DNA of 64,000 nucleotides from Arthrobacter sp. Leaf69 (GTDB lineage: Bacteria; Actinomycetota; Actinomycetes; Actinomycetales; Micrococcaceae): NCBI RefSeq assembly GCF_001422645.1, contig NZ_LMLR01000013.1:106464-170463 (forward strand). Reading direction: 5' to 3'. Positions within the stretch are counted from its first letter, which is position 1; each line of letters begins with the position of its first letter. Under the pieces are notes generated by a model that saw only the letters and a program-made list of their open reading frames with translations, searched no databases and was not told the origin of the DNA. A program made the position numbers and the translations under genes. Of this stretch, positions 16,380-26,073 are shown piece by piece.

Positions 16380-17765
16380 CTAGCCGTGAAGGGGCTTGCC
16401 GGCCAGGGCCAGGTGGGCCTCGCCCAGCGACTCGTTCTGGGTCGGGTGTGCGTGGACCAGCTGGGCCACGTCCTCCGGGTACGCTTCCCAGTTCACGATC
16501 AGCTGGGCTTCACCAATCTGCTCGCCCATGCGGGCGCCGATCATGTGGACGCCGACGACGGGGCCGTCCTTCTGGCGGACCAGCTTGACCAGGCCGGACG
16601 TGCCCAGGATGGAGCTCTTGCCGTTGCCGGCGAGGTTGTATTCCTGGGTCTGGACCTGGTCGTCGCCGAACTTGGCTTTGGCGGCCTTCTCCGTGTAGCC
16701 GACCGTAGCGATCTCGGGCTCGGAGTAGGTGACCTTGGGGATGTTGACGTCCTCGACCACAACCGGCTTCAGGCCGGCGATCTCTTCGGCGACGAAGATG
16801 CCCTGCTGGTAGCCGCGGTGGGCCAGCTGGACGCCCGGGACGATGTCGCCCACGGCGTAGACGTTGCCGACGCCGGTGTGCAGGCGCTCGTTCGTGATGA
16901 CGAAGCCGCGGTCAATGGTCAGGCCGGCCTCCTCGTACCCGAGGTTGGCCGTGACCGGGCCACGGCCGACGGCGACGAGCATCAGGTCGGCTTCGAAGGT
17001 CTTGCCGTCCACGAGGGTGACCTTGACGCCGTCGTTGTTCTGCTCGACGCCCTGGAAGAAGGTGCCGGTGGAGAACTTGATGCCGCGCTTCTTGAAGGCA
17101 CGTTCAAAGGCCTTGACGATCGTGGCGTCCTCGTTCGGGACCAGCGACGGCAGGCCCTCGATGACGGTGACGTCGACGCCGAAGGACTTCCAGACGGAGG
17201 CGAACTCGACGCCGATCACGCCGCCGCCCAGAATGATCGCGCTCTTGGGGATGAAATCCATGGTGAGGGCTTCATCGGAGGTGATGACCTTGCCGCCGAT
17301 TTCGAGGCCCGGCAGGGTGCGGGAGTAGGAACCGGTCGCGAGGACGATGTTCTTGCCCTTGTACGCGGTGCCGTTCACGACGATGGTGTCGGTGCCCTGG
17401 AGCTTGCCTTCACCCTCGATGACGGTGATGCCCTTTTTGCCCTTGATGAGGCCCTGCAGGCCCTTGAACTTGCCGGCGATGATGCCGTCTTTGTAGGCGT
17501 TGACAGCGGTGATGTCGATGCTGTCGAGGGTGACGTTGACGCCGTACTTCGCCGAGTCACGGGCGTGGTCGGCCAGTTCTGCGGAGTGCAGGAGGGCCTT
17601 GGTGGGGATACAGCCGTTGTGCAGGCACGTACCGCCGAGTTTGCCCTTTTCGATCAGGCCGACGGTGAGGCCGAGCTGAACGGCACGCAGGGCGGTGGCG
17701 TAGCCGCCGCTGCCGCCGCCGAGTACCAGGATGTCGAATTCTTGCGCAGTTGCCTGATCGGCCAC
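16380..17765 (-). CDS. lpdA: Dihydrolipoyl dehydrogenase (E3)
   Basis: 461-residue flavoprotein that reoxidises the dihydrolipoyl groups of SucB with NAD+. FAD-binding GGGSGG is at 16-21, the redox-active pair Cys47/Cys52 is in GGTCLHNGC, the NAD-binding motif GGGVIGVEFAS follows, and the catalytic HAHPTQNES lies near the C-terminus. GTG 17765 is chosen: it has GAGGGAG upstream and places the FAD motif at the family's usual distance. An in-frame extension to 17864 has no homology. Confidence 0.94.
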   Translation of the reverse strand: MADQATAQEFDILVLGGGSGGYATALRAVQLGLTVGLIEKGKLGGTCLHNGCIPTKALLHSAELADHARDSAKYGVNVTLDSIDITAVNAYKDGIIAGKFKGLQGLIKGKKGITVIEGEGKLQGTDTIVVNGTAYKGKNIVLATGSYSRTLPGLEIGGKVITSDEALTMDFIPKSAIILGGGVIGVEFASVWKSFGVDVTVIEGLPSLVPNEDATIVKAFERAFKKRGIKFSTGTFFQGVEQNNDGVKVTLVDGKTFEADLMLVAVGRGPVTANLGYEEAGLTIDRGFVITNERLHTGVGNVYAVGDIVPGVQLAHRGYQQGIFVAEEIAGLKPVVVEDVNIPKVTYSEPEIATVGYTEKAAKAKFGDDQVQTQEYNLAGNGKSSILGTSGLVKLVRQKDGPVVGVHMIGARMGEQIGEAQLIVNWEAYPEDVAQLVHAHPTQNESLGEAHLALAGKPLHG

Positions 17766-17956
17766 TAAAACGCTCCCTCGCGTGAACGATGACACGAGAG
17801 TACGCATCATCTGGTCTTGGAACTTCCCTGCCGTGATTATGCCAGCAGGCGAGCTCCCTTTCATTTGTGACTACCGGTGTTCACCTTAGCGAACCACTAA
17901 TACATGCTCCACCTTGCCGTGGCGTTTGTGGAGCGCTTGTGTCCAGTGTCACGCGC

Positions 17957-17990
17957 CTTTGTGGCCGGGGGATCAGCCCCGGCCCCAAAG
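17957..17990. terminator. Hairpin after pepA
   Basis: CTTTG/CAAAG outer and GGCCGGGG/CCCCGGCC inner arms (17957-17970 and 17977-17990) with a 6-nt loop. It lies just beyond the pepA stop on the minus strand; there is no clear U-run, so terminator function is inferred from position. Confidence 0.6.
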
Positions 17991-18016
17991 CCGCGTGGAG
18001 CGCCGGAAGATTCCCT

Positions 18017-19543
18017 TTAGGCGGTTTTGGCCAGGATGTCCTCGACATAGGCCACCAGCGTGCGCACGGTGCAGCCGGTGCCCTGCTTGTGGTTGTAGCC
18101 GTAGGGGCTGCCGTTGTTGAAGGACGGGCCCGCGATGTCGATGTGCGCCCAGGGGATCTGCTCGCCGTCCTTGCCCTTGCCAACGAATTCGCGCAGGAAG
18201 ACGGCCGCCGTCATCATGCCGCCGTGGCGTTCGCCGATGTTGGCGATATCCGCGACCTGTGAGTCGAGGCTGGGGCGCAGCTCTTCGGGGAGCGGCATCG
18301 GCCAGACCAGCTCGCCGGCGCGGTCCGCGGCGGCCTTGAGCGGGCCGGTGACGGAATCGGAGCCCATCACACCGGCGGTGCGGTCGCCGAGGGCGATTAG
18401 CTGCGCGCCGGTGAGGGTGGCGACATCGATGATGGCGTCCGGGTACTCCTGGCTCGCGGCCACGATGCCGTCGGCCATGACCAGCCGGCCTTCGGCGTCG
18501 GTGTTCAGGACCTCGACGGTCTTGCCGCCGAAGATGGTCATCACGTCGGCGGGACGCTGGGCGGCGCCGGACGGCATGTTCTCCGCGATGCACAGCCAGG
18601 CGGTGGCCTTGACGGGCAGGCCCAGGCCGGCGAGGGCCAGCACGGTGTTGAGGACGACGGCGGCGCCCGCCATGTCCGACTTCATGTCGCCCATGCCCAG
18701 GTGCGGCTTGAGCGAGATGCCGCCGGTGTCGAAGGTGATGCCCTTGCCCACGAGGGCGATCTTGGCGGTGGCCCTGGTGGGGGAGTATTCGACCTTGACC
18801 AGGCGCGGCTGCCGGGTGGAGCCCTTGCCGACGCCGAGGATGCCGCCGAAGCCTTCCTTCTCCAGGCGCTTCTCGTCCCAGACGGTTACCTTCACGGGCA
18901 GGCCCTTGGACAGTTCCTTGGCCGCCTCCGCGAAGGACTCGGGGTAGAGGTGGCTCGGCGGCTGGTTAACCAGCGAGCGGGTGGCGTTCACGGCCTTGCC
19001 GATGAGCGCGGCGCGGTCCAGGACCGTCTTGAGGCCCTTGTCCACGGCGAAGTCCGTGACGATCACGACGTTCTTCACCGGGTCCTTGAGCCCGTCCTTG
19101 GAGGAGCGGTACTCGGTGAACGAGTACGCGCCCATTGCAGCGCCCTCAGCGACGGCGGCGACGTCGCCGAGTGACGACGTCGGGAGGGCCAGGGCGACGG
19201 TTCCGACGCCGGCCAGTTGGCGGACGGCCGAGCCGGCGGCGCGGCGGAGGGCCTCTTCGGTGAGCGGCTGCGTGGCGGTTACCTTGCCGACGCCGGCGAG
19301 CACCAGCACCTTCGCCCCGGCTTCGACCAGGCCCGGGAGGCGGTGGGCCTGGTCGGCTGCGCCGGTGACGCCAAGAACACTGAGTGATTCCGCGAGGGCC
19401 TCGGCGGCCTTGGCCGTCAGGGGGTTGCTGAGCAGGACGGGCCCGTCCGTGCCCTGCCCCACGCCGATGACGAGGGCGTCGCTGGGGGACTTCTTCAGAT
19501 CCCCAGCGATTGCACTAAGTTTCACTTCGGTGTTCTTGACCAC
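18017..19543 (-). CDS. pepA: Leucyl aminopeptidase (M17)
   Basis: 508-residue cytosolic two-metal aminopeptidase releasing N-terminal residues. The catalytic domain carries GKGITFDTGGISLKP and the signature NTDAEGRLVMADG, with a HGGMMTAAVFLREFV segment near the end. GTG 19543 is chosen because TGAGGA lies 8 nt upstream and the length then matches the ~500-residue family; the frame is open to 19642 without homology. Upstream of lpdA on the same strand, but 251 bp and a hairpin separate them. Confidence 0.93.
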   Translation of the reverse strand: MVKNTEVKLSAIAGDLKKSPSDALVIGVGQGTDGPVLLSNPLTAKAAEALAESLSVLGVTGAADQAHRLPGLVEAGAKVLVLAGVGKVTATQPLTEEALRRAAGSAVRQLAGVGTVALALPTSSLGDVAAVAEGAAMGAYSFTEYRSSKDGLKDPVKNVVIVTDFAVDKGLKTVLDRAALIGKAVNATRSLVNQPPSHLYPESFAEAAKELSKGLPVKVTVWDEKRLEKEGFGGILGVGKGSTRQPRLVKVEYSPTRATAKIALVGKGITFDTGGISLKPHLGMGDMKSDMAGAAVVLNTVLALAGLGLPVKATAWLCIAENMPSGAAQRPADVMTIFGGKTVEVLNTDAEGRLVMADGIVAASQEYPDAIIDVATLTGAQLIALGDRTAGVMGSDSVTGPLKAAADRAGELVWPMPLPEELRPSLDSQVADIANIGERHGGMMTAAVFLREFVGKGKDGEQIPWAHIDIAGPSFNNGSPYGYNHKQGTGCTVRTLVAYVEDILAKTA

Positions 19544-19833
19544 GAGGACAGTCCTCAATTCTCTGAGTTTTTGCGGCAGGAACTGCATGTTCGGCGCCCT
19601 GCCATGGAAGCCAGGCCACTGTCGGATTGAGACGTAACCCATGTGTCTTCAAGCCGTCATAAGGCCAGCTCCGATCGTAGTCTCTCCCCGGCGCGGGTGT
19701 TCAATTGAATGAGAGCTGGAGCACACCTCGATCAGGAATGCGCCCGCTCCGCAGCGTGTTGTAGTCGGTAACAGCGCCGCCGCCCGCAGGGCCTTCCGGC
19801 CGCTCCCACTGACTACGACGAAAGGAACATGCC

Positions 19834-20772
19834 GTGATTGAACGGATTTCCGGCTCCTTGCTGGACCCCGAATCGCTTTACCTGCGTGATGACGCGCTGT
19901 TCCACAGCCCCGAACTGCGCGGACTGAACCTCGTCATGGGATTTACCGGGTTTGCCGATGCGGGCCACGTCGTCAAGCAGATCACCGCCGAACTGCTGGA
20001 CACCCTGGATGCCGAGATGGTGGCCGAGTTCGACGCCGACCAGCTGATGGACTACCGGACCCGGCGACCCCAGATCAGCTTCGTCGAGGACCACCTGCAG
20101 GACTACCAGGCGCCGGAACTGGCACTGTACCGGCTGGTTGACGGGCTTGGCAGCCCGTTCCTGCTCCTGGCCGGATTCGAACCGGACCTGCAATGGGAGC
20201 GGTTCGCGCGCGCCGTCGTCGGGATCGTCGAGGAACTGGACGTCAACCTCGTCACCTGGATCCATTCGATCCCCATGCCCGTGCCGCACACCCGTCCGGT
20301 GGGCGTGACGGTGCACGGCAACAGGCCGGACCTCATCGAAGGCATTTCCGTCTGGCGGCCCACCGTTGAGGTTCCCGCCGCCGTCGGGCACATCCTTGAG
20401 CTGCGGCTGACGGATGCCGGGCGCAACGTCGCCGGCTATGTCATGCATGTTCCGCATTACCTGGCCGAGGCCGAATACCCCACTGCCGCCGTCGCCGGCC
20501 TGGAATACCTCGGGGCGGCAACCTCGCTGATGCTCCCCACTGACCGGCTCCGCGAAGCCGGCCGGGACGTCGGACGCCAGATCGCCGAGCAGATTGACGC
20601 GTCGGAGGACGTGCAGCAGGTGGTCTCGCGGCTCGAAACCCGGTACGACGAGAATGCGGAAGGAACAGTCCGGCGTTCCCTGCTCGCCGACGAGAACGAC
20701 CAGCTGCCCAACGCCGATGCCCTCGGCGCCGCCGTTGAGGCGTACCTCGCCCGTAAAGAACCCGGCGAATAA
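19834..20772 (+). CDS. PAC2-family protein
   Basis: 312 residues. Matches the PAC2 (proteasome-assembly-chaperone-like) family of actinobacteria and archaea: LVMGFTGFADAGHVVKQI near the N-terminus, DYRTRRPQISF, FLLLAGFEPDLQWERF, and MPVPHTRPVGVTVHGN in the centre, with a polar C-terminal helix. The bacterial role is not established. GTG 19834 has AAAGGAA about 6 nt upstream. It precedes the MFS gene by 36 bp but is probably transcribed separately, because the MFS start has its own -10 sequence. Confidence 0.85.
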   Translation: MIERISGSLLDPESLYLRDDALFHSPELRGLNLVMGFTGFADAGHVVKQITAELLDTLDAEMVAEFDADQLMDYRTRRPQISFVEDHLQDYQAPELALYRLVDGLGSPFLLLAGFEPDLQWERFARAVVGIVEELDVNLVTWIHSIPMPVPHTRPVGVTVHGNRPDLIEGISVWRPTVEVPAAVGHILELRLTDAGRNVAGYVMHVPHYLAEAEYPTAAVAGLEYLGAATSLMLPTDRLREAGRDVGRQIAEQIDASEDVQQVVSRLETRYDENAEGTVRRSLLADENDQLPNADALGAAVEAYLARKEPGE

Positions 20773-20796
20773 ATACTATTTTTTGGACCCGCTGGG

Positions 20797-20802
20797 CATA
20801 AT
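20797..20802 (+). promoter_or_regulatory. -10 hexamer, probable leaderless start of the MFS gene
   Basis: CATAAT (five of six to TATAAT) ends 6 nt before the GTG at 20809. The only purine-rich run, GGGGA, abuts the GTG and is too close to act as a ribosome-binding site. Confidence 0.55.
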
Positions 20803-20808
20803 AGGGGA

Positions 20809-22140
20809 GTGACTGCACCCCGCGCCTGGCTGATCTGGATCATCGGGGTCTTCGCGTATCTCGTGGCTGTCAGCCAGCGGACGTCGTTTGGCGTCGTGGG
20901 CCTGGAAGCCACGGAACGTTTCCAGGCCAGTGCGGCCGAAATCTCCTTCTTCACTGTGCTGCAGCTGCTCGTCTACGCTGTCCTGCAGATTCCCGTCGGC
21001 ATCCTTGTGGACCGCTTCGGTTCGCGGGCCATGATCGCCGGCGGCGCCCTGCTGATGGGGCTGGGACAGCTTCAGCTGGCGTTCGCCGAAAACATCCCCG
21101 GCGGTGTGCTGGGCCGCGTGCTGGTGGGAGCCGGGGACGCAATGACCTTCATCTCCGTCATCCGGCTGCTCCCGATCTGGTTCGCCGCCGCCCGGGTTCC
21201 GCTGCTCACCCAGCTGACCGGTATGTCCGGCCAGCTGGGCCAGCTCTTCAGTGTGGTCCCGTTCGCCATGATCCTGCACCTCGCCGGCTGGACCCCCGCC
21301 TTCCTGACGCTGGCGGGCATGTCGGCCCTGGCCCTGGTGCTCGTGCTGGCCCTGCTCCAGGACCACCCGCCGGGGCACCCCGTGCCGGAACCGTCCAGCG
21401 GGCTGCGCGCCACCGGGGTCTCGCTGTCCCACGCCTGGCGCCAGCCGGGAACACGGCTGGGACTCTGGAGCCACTTCACCGTCCAGTTCAGCGGCACCGT
21501 TTTCGCGATGACCTGGGGCTACCCGTTCCTGATCTCGGCGCAGGGCCTGGACACCCCCACGGTGTCGGGGCTGATGACGCTGTACGTGGCCGCCGCCATC
21601 GCCGCCGGGCCGCTGATGGGCAGCTTCGTTGCGCGGCACCCGCTGCGCCGGTCCACCATGGTGCTCCTGATCTCCGGGGCCACTGCCGTGGCGTGGGCGG
21701 CAGTCCTGCTCATCCCGGGACGTTCCCCGCTGTGGCTGCTGGCCGGGCTGGTGGTGGTGCTCGCCATCGGCGGCCCCGGTTCCATGATCGGCTTCGATTT
21801 CGCCCGCACCTTCAACCCGGCGCACCGCATCGGGACCGCCACCGGGATCGTCAACGTGGGAGGCTTCATCGCCGCCCTGATGGCCATCTACCTGATCGGA
21901 CTGGTCCTCGATGTCTTGTATGCCACCGGATTCTCCCGGGGCGAGCTGTACGGGCTCGAGCCGTTCCGGATCGCCCTCAGCGTGCAGTTCCTCCTGCTGG
22001 GAGGAGGGGCCGGAGCCATCCTTGTCATCCGGCGGAAAGTGAGGCGGCAGATGGCTGCCCAGGGCGTGGTGGTGCCTCCGCTGCTGGCGGCCCTCGCCGA
22101 ACAGCGCCGGCTCAGTGCGGAGCGGCGCCGGACGCCCTGA
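20809..22140 (+). CDS. MFS transporter
   Basis: 443-residue major-facilitator permease with about 12 TM helices. The loop 2-3 motif appears as IPVGILVDRFGSRAMIAGGALLMG and the N-terminal half ends in a short cytoplasmic loop (LLQDHPPGHP). The N-terminus starts directly with TM1 (RAWLIWIIGVFAYLVAVSQRTS). Related proteins are annotated only as MFS transporters; substrate unknown. The stop codon lies inside a 20-bp sequence repeated 31 bp downstream. Confidence 0.88.
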   Translation: MTAPRAWLIWIIGVFAYLVAVSQRTSFGVVGLEATERFQASAAEISFFTVLQLLVYAVLQIPVGILVDRFGSRAMIAGGALLMGLGQLQLAFAENIPGGVLGRVLVGAGDAMTFISVIRLLPIWFAAARVPLLTQLTGMSGQLGQLFSVVPFAMILHLAGWTPAFLTLAGMSALALVLVLALLQDHPPGHPVPEPSSGLRATGVSLSHAWRQPGTRLGLWSHFTVQFSGTVFAMTWGYPFLISAQGLDTPTVSGLMTLYVAAAIAAGPLMGSFVARHPLRRSTMVLLISGATAVAWAAVLLIPGRSPLWLLAGLVVVLAIGGPGSMIGFDFARTFNPAHRIGTATGIVNVGGFIAALMAIYLIGLVLDVLYATGFSRGELYGLEPFRIALSVQFLLLGGGAGAILVIRRKVRRQMAAQGVVVPPLLAALAEQRRLSAERRRTP

Positions 22141-22180
22141 CCGCGGGACGCCCTTACGGCGGACGCCCTGACCGCGGGAC
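22130..22180. repeat. 20-bp direct repeat spanning the MFS stop codon
   Basis: GGACGCCCTGACCGCGGGAC occurs at 22130-22149 and again at 22161-22180. The TGA of the MFS gene lies inside the first copy. Confidence 0.9.
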
Positions 22181-22327
22181 AGGGCCTTGCCTCGTGACGC
22201 GGCGGTGCCTCGGAGCGTTGTCCCGAGGGGGCCACCCTGGTTTGTCCACCCCGGCTATTGATCCTGGTTATCCACATAGGACACGCGGCCACTAACGGGG
22301 GTCCGCCGGCCCGGCCAAGCTGGCTTT

Positions 22328-23761
22328 ATGACAGCTCAAGATCACCTGAGAATCACGGGCCCGGAGGACATCCTCGGGTTTATACCGCACTCCCTTGGCT
22401 ACTGGCCGTCCAGCAGCCTCGTGGCCATGACCATGCAGGGGAAGCGGCTCGGAGCCACCCTGCGGGTGGACCTTCCCGGCGCTGATACGCCCGGGACGTA
22501 TGGTCCTGCCGGACCGGCAGGTTTCGCGCGTACCGTGGCGTCCTATTTGGAGGCCGACAACGAAGCGGACGGCTCACTGCTGGCCTTCTTCACCGAAACC
22601 GACGCGGCGGGCGCGCCGTGGACGAACCTCCTGACGGAGCTCGAACAGGCACTGGACGACGCCGGCCTGCCGGTCCGGGACGCCTGGGTCGTTGGCGCCG
22701 ACTACTGGCGCAATGCCTACTGCCTCGACCCGTCGTGCTGCGCGCCTCCGGGCCGGCCCGTGGAAGAAATCCGGAACAGCCGCCTCAACGCCGAGATGGT
22801 CTTCCGGGGCAGTACCGTCGGCGCGGCCCCGGGTGCCGATCCCCCTATGTCACCGGCGGCGGATCCCGCCGTGTTGAACGCCCAACGGGACTGGGCGGAG
22901 CTGTTCTCGGCCCGAGCCCGGGACAGCGTGCAGTTCGGCCAGGTCCTGGACGTGTGGTCGCGGGTGCTGAACGCCGCCGCGCCGCTGCCGAAACTACCGG
23001 CAGCGCTCACCGGCTACCTGAGGGCCTCCCTCTGCGTTCTGCCCTGGCGCGACGCCATCTTGGTGATGGCTGCCGCCGGGCCGGAGGCCGCCAAGCGCGG
23101 CGCCGAGGAGTTCGGTGTTTTCGACGATGGTGCACCGGGCACGGGGGCATCGAATACTTTCGCCTCGGGCCCCGGGGTATCGAATGCGGGTGCCTCGGGC
23201 GCGCGTGCACCGGATGCGGGCGCACGGGACTCCCGTTCCTCCGACGCGGGTGCGGGGGACTCCAACACACCGGGCGCCGGGACGCCCGACGCCGGGCGGG
23301 GCGGCTCGCTGCCAGGATCCGGCCCGGCGGCGCGGGCGCCTGCTCCGTTGCCGCCGCTGGACGGATTCCCGCCACGGGAGCCACGCCGCCGGGGTGCCGG
23401 GCGCGGAAGCGCCTTTGTGAAGCAACCGCCGCCGGAGGTGGCAGGCTACGGGGAAGTGCTGCTGGGTCTGGCACCACCGGTGCCCGACTGGACCAGGATG
23501 GCAAGCCTGGAGCGGATTCTCGAGCAACTGGGTACGGCCGGCGGCGAGGCAGGAGCCGCCGCACTGACCGGTCGGGGCTGGATTGAATGGTGCCGGGGCA
23601 AGGGGTCCTACGCCCATGCGTTGTTCAGCCGCGCGGACCAGGAACACCCGGGCTACCGCCTGGCTGCACTGCTGGACGAGCTGGCAGGCCGCGGGACGCT
23701 CTGCGGCTGGGCGGGCAGGAGGGAGACGGCCTGGCAAAGGTTCAAACCGGACGTGGCCTGA
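22328..23761 (+). CDS. DUF4192-family protein
   Basis: 477 residues. The N-terminus (ITGPEDILGFIPHSLGYWPSSSLVAM) and central blocks (DAWVVGADYWRN, LDPSCCAPPGRPVEEI) are characteristic of the actinobacterial DUF4192 family, whose function is unknown. Residues ~262-345 are a low-complexity Ala/Gly/Pro/Ser/Asp insertion made of degenerate GAS/APD/GAG units, probably disordered. The ATG at 22328 lacks a ribosome-binding site; a weak CAAGCT lies 6 nt upstream. It lies upstream of sigA, with a 356-bp gap. Confidence 0.85.
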   Translation: MTAQDHLRITGPEDILGFIPHSLGYWPSSSLVAMTMQGKRLGATLRVDLPGADTPGTYGPAGPAGFARTVASYLEADNEADGSLLAFFTETDAAGAPWTNLLTELEQALDDAGLPVRDAWVVGADYWRNAYCLDPSCCAPPGRPVEEIRNSRLNAEMVFRGSTVGAAPGADPPMSPAADPAVLNAQRDWAELFSARARDSVQFGQVLDVWSRVLNAAAPLPKLPAALTGYLRASLCVLPWRDAILVMAAAGPEAAKRGAEEFGVFDDGAPGTGASNTFASGPGVSNAGASGARAPDAGARDSRSSDAGAGDSNTPGAGTPDAGRGGSLPGSGPAARAPAPLPPLDGFPPREPRRRGAGRGSAFVKQPPPEVAGYGEVLLGLAPPVPDWTRMASLERILEQLGTAGGEAGAAALTGRGWIEWCRGKGSYAHALFSRADQEHPGYRLAALLDELAGRGTLCGWAGRRETAWQRFKPDVA

Positions 23762-24117
23762 CGGAAGCCATCGTGCAGTGAGGTACGCCCGGCGTGGTAC
23801 CCCGGCAGCCGAGGGCGGGCCGCGCCGTCCCGGACCCTGAGGGGTCGCGGCGCACGTGGCAGGATATTGCGCCCCCGCGCCGACGATCGGTGTCGATTCA
23901 GAAAATCGTGAGACAATGGTTGCCGAGACCCGGTTGGGTCCGTGTATTAAGTGCTCGTACTAGACCTTGGAAACAGGGAACATTACGGTCGCCCCAGGAG
24001 TTCTACTTAGTGGCTCTGCTGGTCGTGATTGCACCTGATGTGAAACACGGACTTGACAGGGTCATAGTGGTGTTGCCCGTATGGTGATTCCACAGACCGC
24101 CGCTAGAAAGGTTTTCT
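23762..24117 (+). promoter_or_regulatory. sigA upstream region, 356 bp without a gene
   Basis: Holds a stress-sigma-type promoter (23976-24003), a TTGACA at 24053-24058 without a convincing -10 at normal spacing (TATGGT at 24080 would need a 21-bp spacer), and AGAAAGG 6 nt before the GTG start of sigA. The length and the two candidate promoter elements suggest several start sites. No ORF or RNA gene is supportable here. Confidence 0.6.
23976..24003 (+). promoter_or_regulatory. SigR/SigH-type promoter upstream of sigA
   Basis: GGGAAC (23976-23981), an 18-nt spacer, then GTTC (24000-24003). This matches the consensus of ECF sigma factors SigR of Streptomyces (GGAAT-N18-GTT) and SigH of mycobacteria (GGGAA-N16..20-GTT), which respond to thiol-oxidative and heat stress. 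Confidence 0.6.
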
Positions 24118-25455
24118 GTGACCCCGTCTTCCGCGAAGAAGGAACCCGCCGACCAGGCCGTATTGTCCCCCGAGGAGAAGAAGGCGGCGACGAGCGCCAA
24201 GCGCGCTGCCACGCGCGCAGCCAACAAGGCTGTCAAAGACGCTGCCTTGGCCGACGGTGACGGCACCGCGTCGGCAGTCGCCAAGCCTGAACCCAAGAAG
24301 CGCGGGCCCAAGCCCGGCGCTAAGGCCGCTGCACAGGCAGCCGGCAAAGCCGCCAACGGTGACGACGACGCCGATGACGACGTCGAGGTTGACCTCGACG
24401 ACGTTGTGGTCGACGCCGTTGAGATCGGTGAAGACGGCGAGGAGGTCCCGGCCAAGGCCGCCGCCGGCGCCACCGGCACCGGCTTCGTCTACTCAGACGC
24501 CGACGACGACGACGCCCCCGTGCAGCAGGTCATGTCCGCCGGCGCCACCGCGGACCCCGTCAAGGACTACCTGAAGCAGATCGGCAAGGTAGCCCTGCTG
24601 AACGCCGAGCAGGAAGTCGACCTCGCCCTGCGTATCGAGGCCGGACTCTTTGCCGAGGAAAAGATCGCGGCCGACGACGGGTCCATGGATCCGAAGCTCA
24701 AGCGCGAGCTCGAATTCGTCATCCATGACGGCAAGCGTGCCAAGAACCACCTGCTGGAGGCTAACCTCCGCCTCGTCGTCTCGCTGGCCAAGCGTTACAC
24801 CGGCCGCGGCATGCTCTTCCTGGACCTGATCCAGGAAGGCAACCTGGGCCTGATCCGCGCGGTGGAGAAGTTCGACTACACCAAGGGCTTCAAGTTCTCC
24901 ACGTACGCCACCTGGTGGATCCGCCAGGCAATCACCCGCGCCATGGCCGACCAAGCCCGCACCATCCGCATCCCGGTGCACATGGTGGAAGTCATCAACA
25001 AGCTGGCCCGCGTGCAGCGCCAGATGCTGCAGGACCTCGGCCGCGAGCCCACGCCGGAAGAGCTGGCCCTCGAACTGGACATGACCCCCGAAAAGGTCGT
25101 CGAAGTACAGAAGTACGGCCGCGAGCCGATCTCCCTGCACACCCCGCTGGGCGAGGACGGCGACTCGGAATTCGGTGACCTCATCGAGGACTCCGAGGCC
25201 GTGGTCCCGGCCGACGCCGTGAGCTTCACCCTGCTGCAGGAACAGCTGCACTCGGTGCTGGACACCCTCTCCGAACGGGAAGCCGGTGTGGTCGCGATGC
25301 GATTCGGCCTCACCGACGGACAGCCGAAGACTTTAGACGAAATCGGCAAGGTCTACGGCGTCACGCGTGAGCGCATCCGCCAGATCGAATCCAAGACCAT
25401 GTCCAAGCTGCGGCACCCGTCGCGGTCCCAGGTCCTCCGGGACTACCTGGACTAG
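24118..25455 (+). CDS. sigA: Principal RNA polymerase sigma factor (sigma-70)
   Basis: 445-residue housekeeping sigma factor (SigA/RpoD/HrdB type). A non-conserved N-terminus rich in Lys/Ala, then Asp/Glu, covers 1-140. Region 1.2 starts at about 146 ([11 protein letters not shown]). Region 2 at ~218-275 contains the -10 reading helix and melting residues ([13 protein letters not shown]). Region 3 starts at [20 protein letters not shown]. Region 4 at ~395-440 contains the -35 helix-turn-helix [23 protein letters not shown] 24118 has AGAAAGG upstream. A thiol-stress-type promoter and an intrinsic terminator flank it. Confidence 0.95.
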   Translation: MTPSSAKKEPADQAVLSPEEKKAATSAKRAATRAANKAVKDAALADGDGTASAVAKPEPKKRGPKPGAKAAAQAAGKAANGDDDADDDVEVDLDDVVVDAVEIGEDGEEVPAKAAAGATGTGFVYSDADDDDAPVQQVMSAGATADPVKDYLKQIGKVALLNAEQEVDLALRIEAGLFAEEKIAADDGSMDPKLKRELEFVIHDGKRAKNHLLEANLRLVVSLAKRYTGRGMLFLDLIQEGNLGLIRAVEKFDYTKGFKFSTYATWWIRQAITRAMADQARTIRIPVHMVEVINKLARVQRQMLQDLGREPTPEELALELDMTPEKVVEVQKYGREPISLHTPLGEDGDSEFGDLIEDSEAVVPADAVSFTLLQEQLHSVLDTLSEREAGVVAMRFGLTDGQPKTLDEIGKVYGVTRERIRQIESKTMSKLRHPSRSQVLRDYLD

Positions 25456-25470
25456 GCACGCACCAAACGA

Positions 25471-25527
25471 CGCGGGGCCACCTCCCGCCCGTCTTCCCCG
25501 GAGGAATGGGCCGGAGGCGACCCCGCG
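25471..25527 (+). terminator. Terminator of sigA
   Basis: Arms 25471-25485 and 25513-25527 pair with a short internal mismatch and a large loop. The stem is followed by TTGCTTGTTT. It lies 16 bp after the sigA stop. Confidence 0.75.
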
Positions 25528-25556
25528 TTGCTTGTTTAATAGTTCAGTTAACACGG

Positions 25557-25588
25557 AAAGAGCCCCTCCGGAATCGGAAGGGCTCTTT
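25557..25588. terminator. Second hairpin between sigA and the DUF7455 gene
   Basis: AAAGAGCCC...GGGCTCTTT hairpin (arms 25557-25570 and 25575-25588, one mismatch) with A-rich and T-rich flanks. Its symmetry suits termination on both strands between the convergent genes. Confidence 0.8.
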
Positions 25589-25613
25589 CTCATGTGGTCT
25601 TAGCGACCGGACT

Positions 25614-25835
25614 CTAGTCGACCGGGACCGGCGGCTTCTCGTGAAGACGAGCCGTCTCGTCGTGCCAGTCGGAGCTCAGCGGCCGGAGCGTCGGTTCTAC
25701 GGCGCGGGCGTGGTGGCCGCAGAAAAGAAGCTCACCTCCGGAGGCGCCGAGAACAACCCGGACATACGCCTGTGCTCCGCAACGATCGCACCGGTCGACG
25801 GTGGTGAGTGTGCGGTCCGCAACTGCTGTTGTCAT
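25614..25835 (-). CDS. DUF7455-type small zinc-ribbon-like protein
   Basis: 73 residues with a CDRCGAQAY motif at 16-24 and LLFCGHHARAVEP at about 36-48, forming a possible Cys2/Cys-His metal site. A small protein of this type is a constant neighbour of the sigA/parE region in actinobacteria; function unknown. AAGGAGG precedes the ATG. The promoter region between it and parE includes the AT-rich palindromic GGTATACC near 25857. Confidence 0.85.
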   Translation of the reverse strand: MTTAVADRTLTTVDRCDRCGAQAYVRVVLGASGGELLFCGHHARAVEPTLRPLSSDWHDETARLHEKPPVPVD

Positions 25836-26073
25836 GTTCGGCCTCCTTGGTAGATCGGTATACCTATATAACCAGCATTCGCAGCGAAACCATGGCTGGG
25901 ATGGCCCACTTTCGCTGTACGCGTATCACGTCTCGGTAACGGGTTCCGGCGCGTAGAGCCGCCGGGGAGTGGCAGCACGCCGCACGCCGGCAGTCCGACT
26001 ACCCTAGGAAGAGCGCCAAACAGCATTGCCCGTCCAGTAGCGACGGCCCCGTTCCTGAAGGAGTTTCCGCCCC

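Noticed and set aside
17766..17864. N-terminal extension of LpdA (start at 17864)
   Set aside because: The extension has no homology to the family and GTG 17765 has a good ribosome-binding site.
24053..24085. TTGACA followed by TATGGT as a housekeeping sigA promoter
   Set aside because: The spacer would be 21 bp; kept only as a mention.
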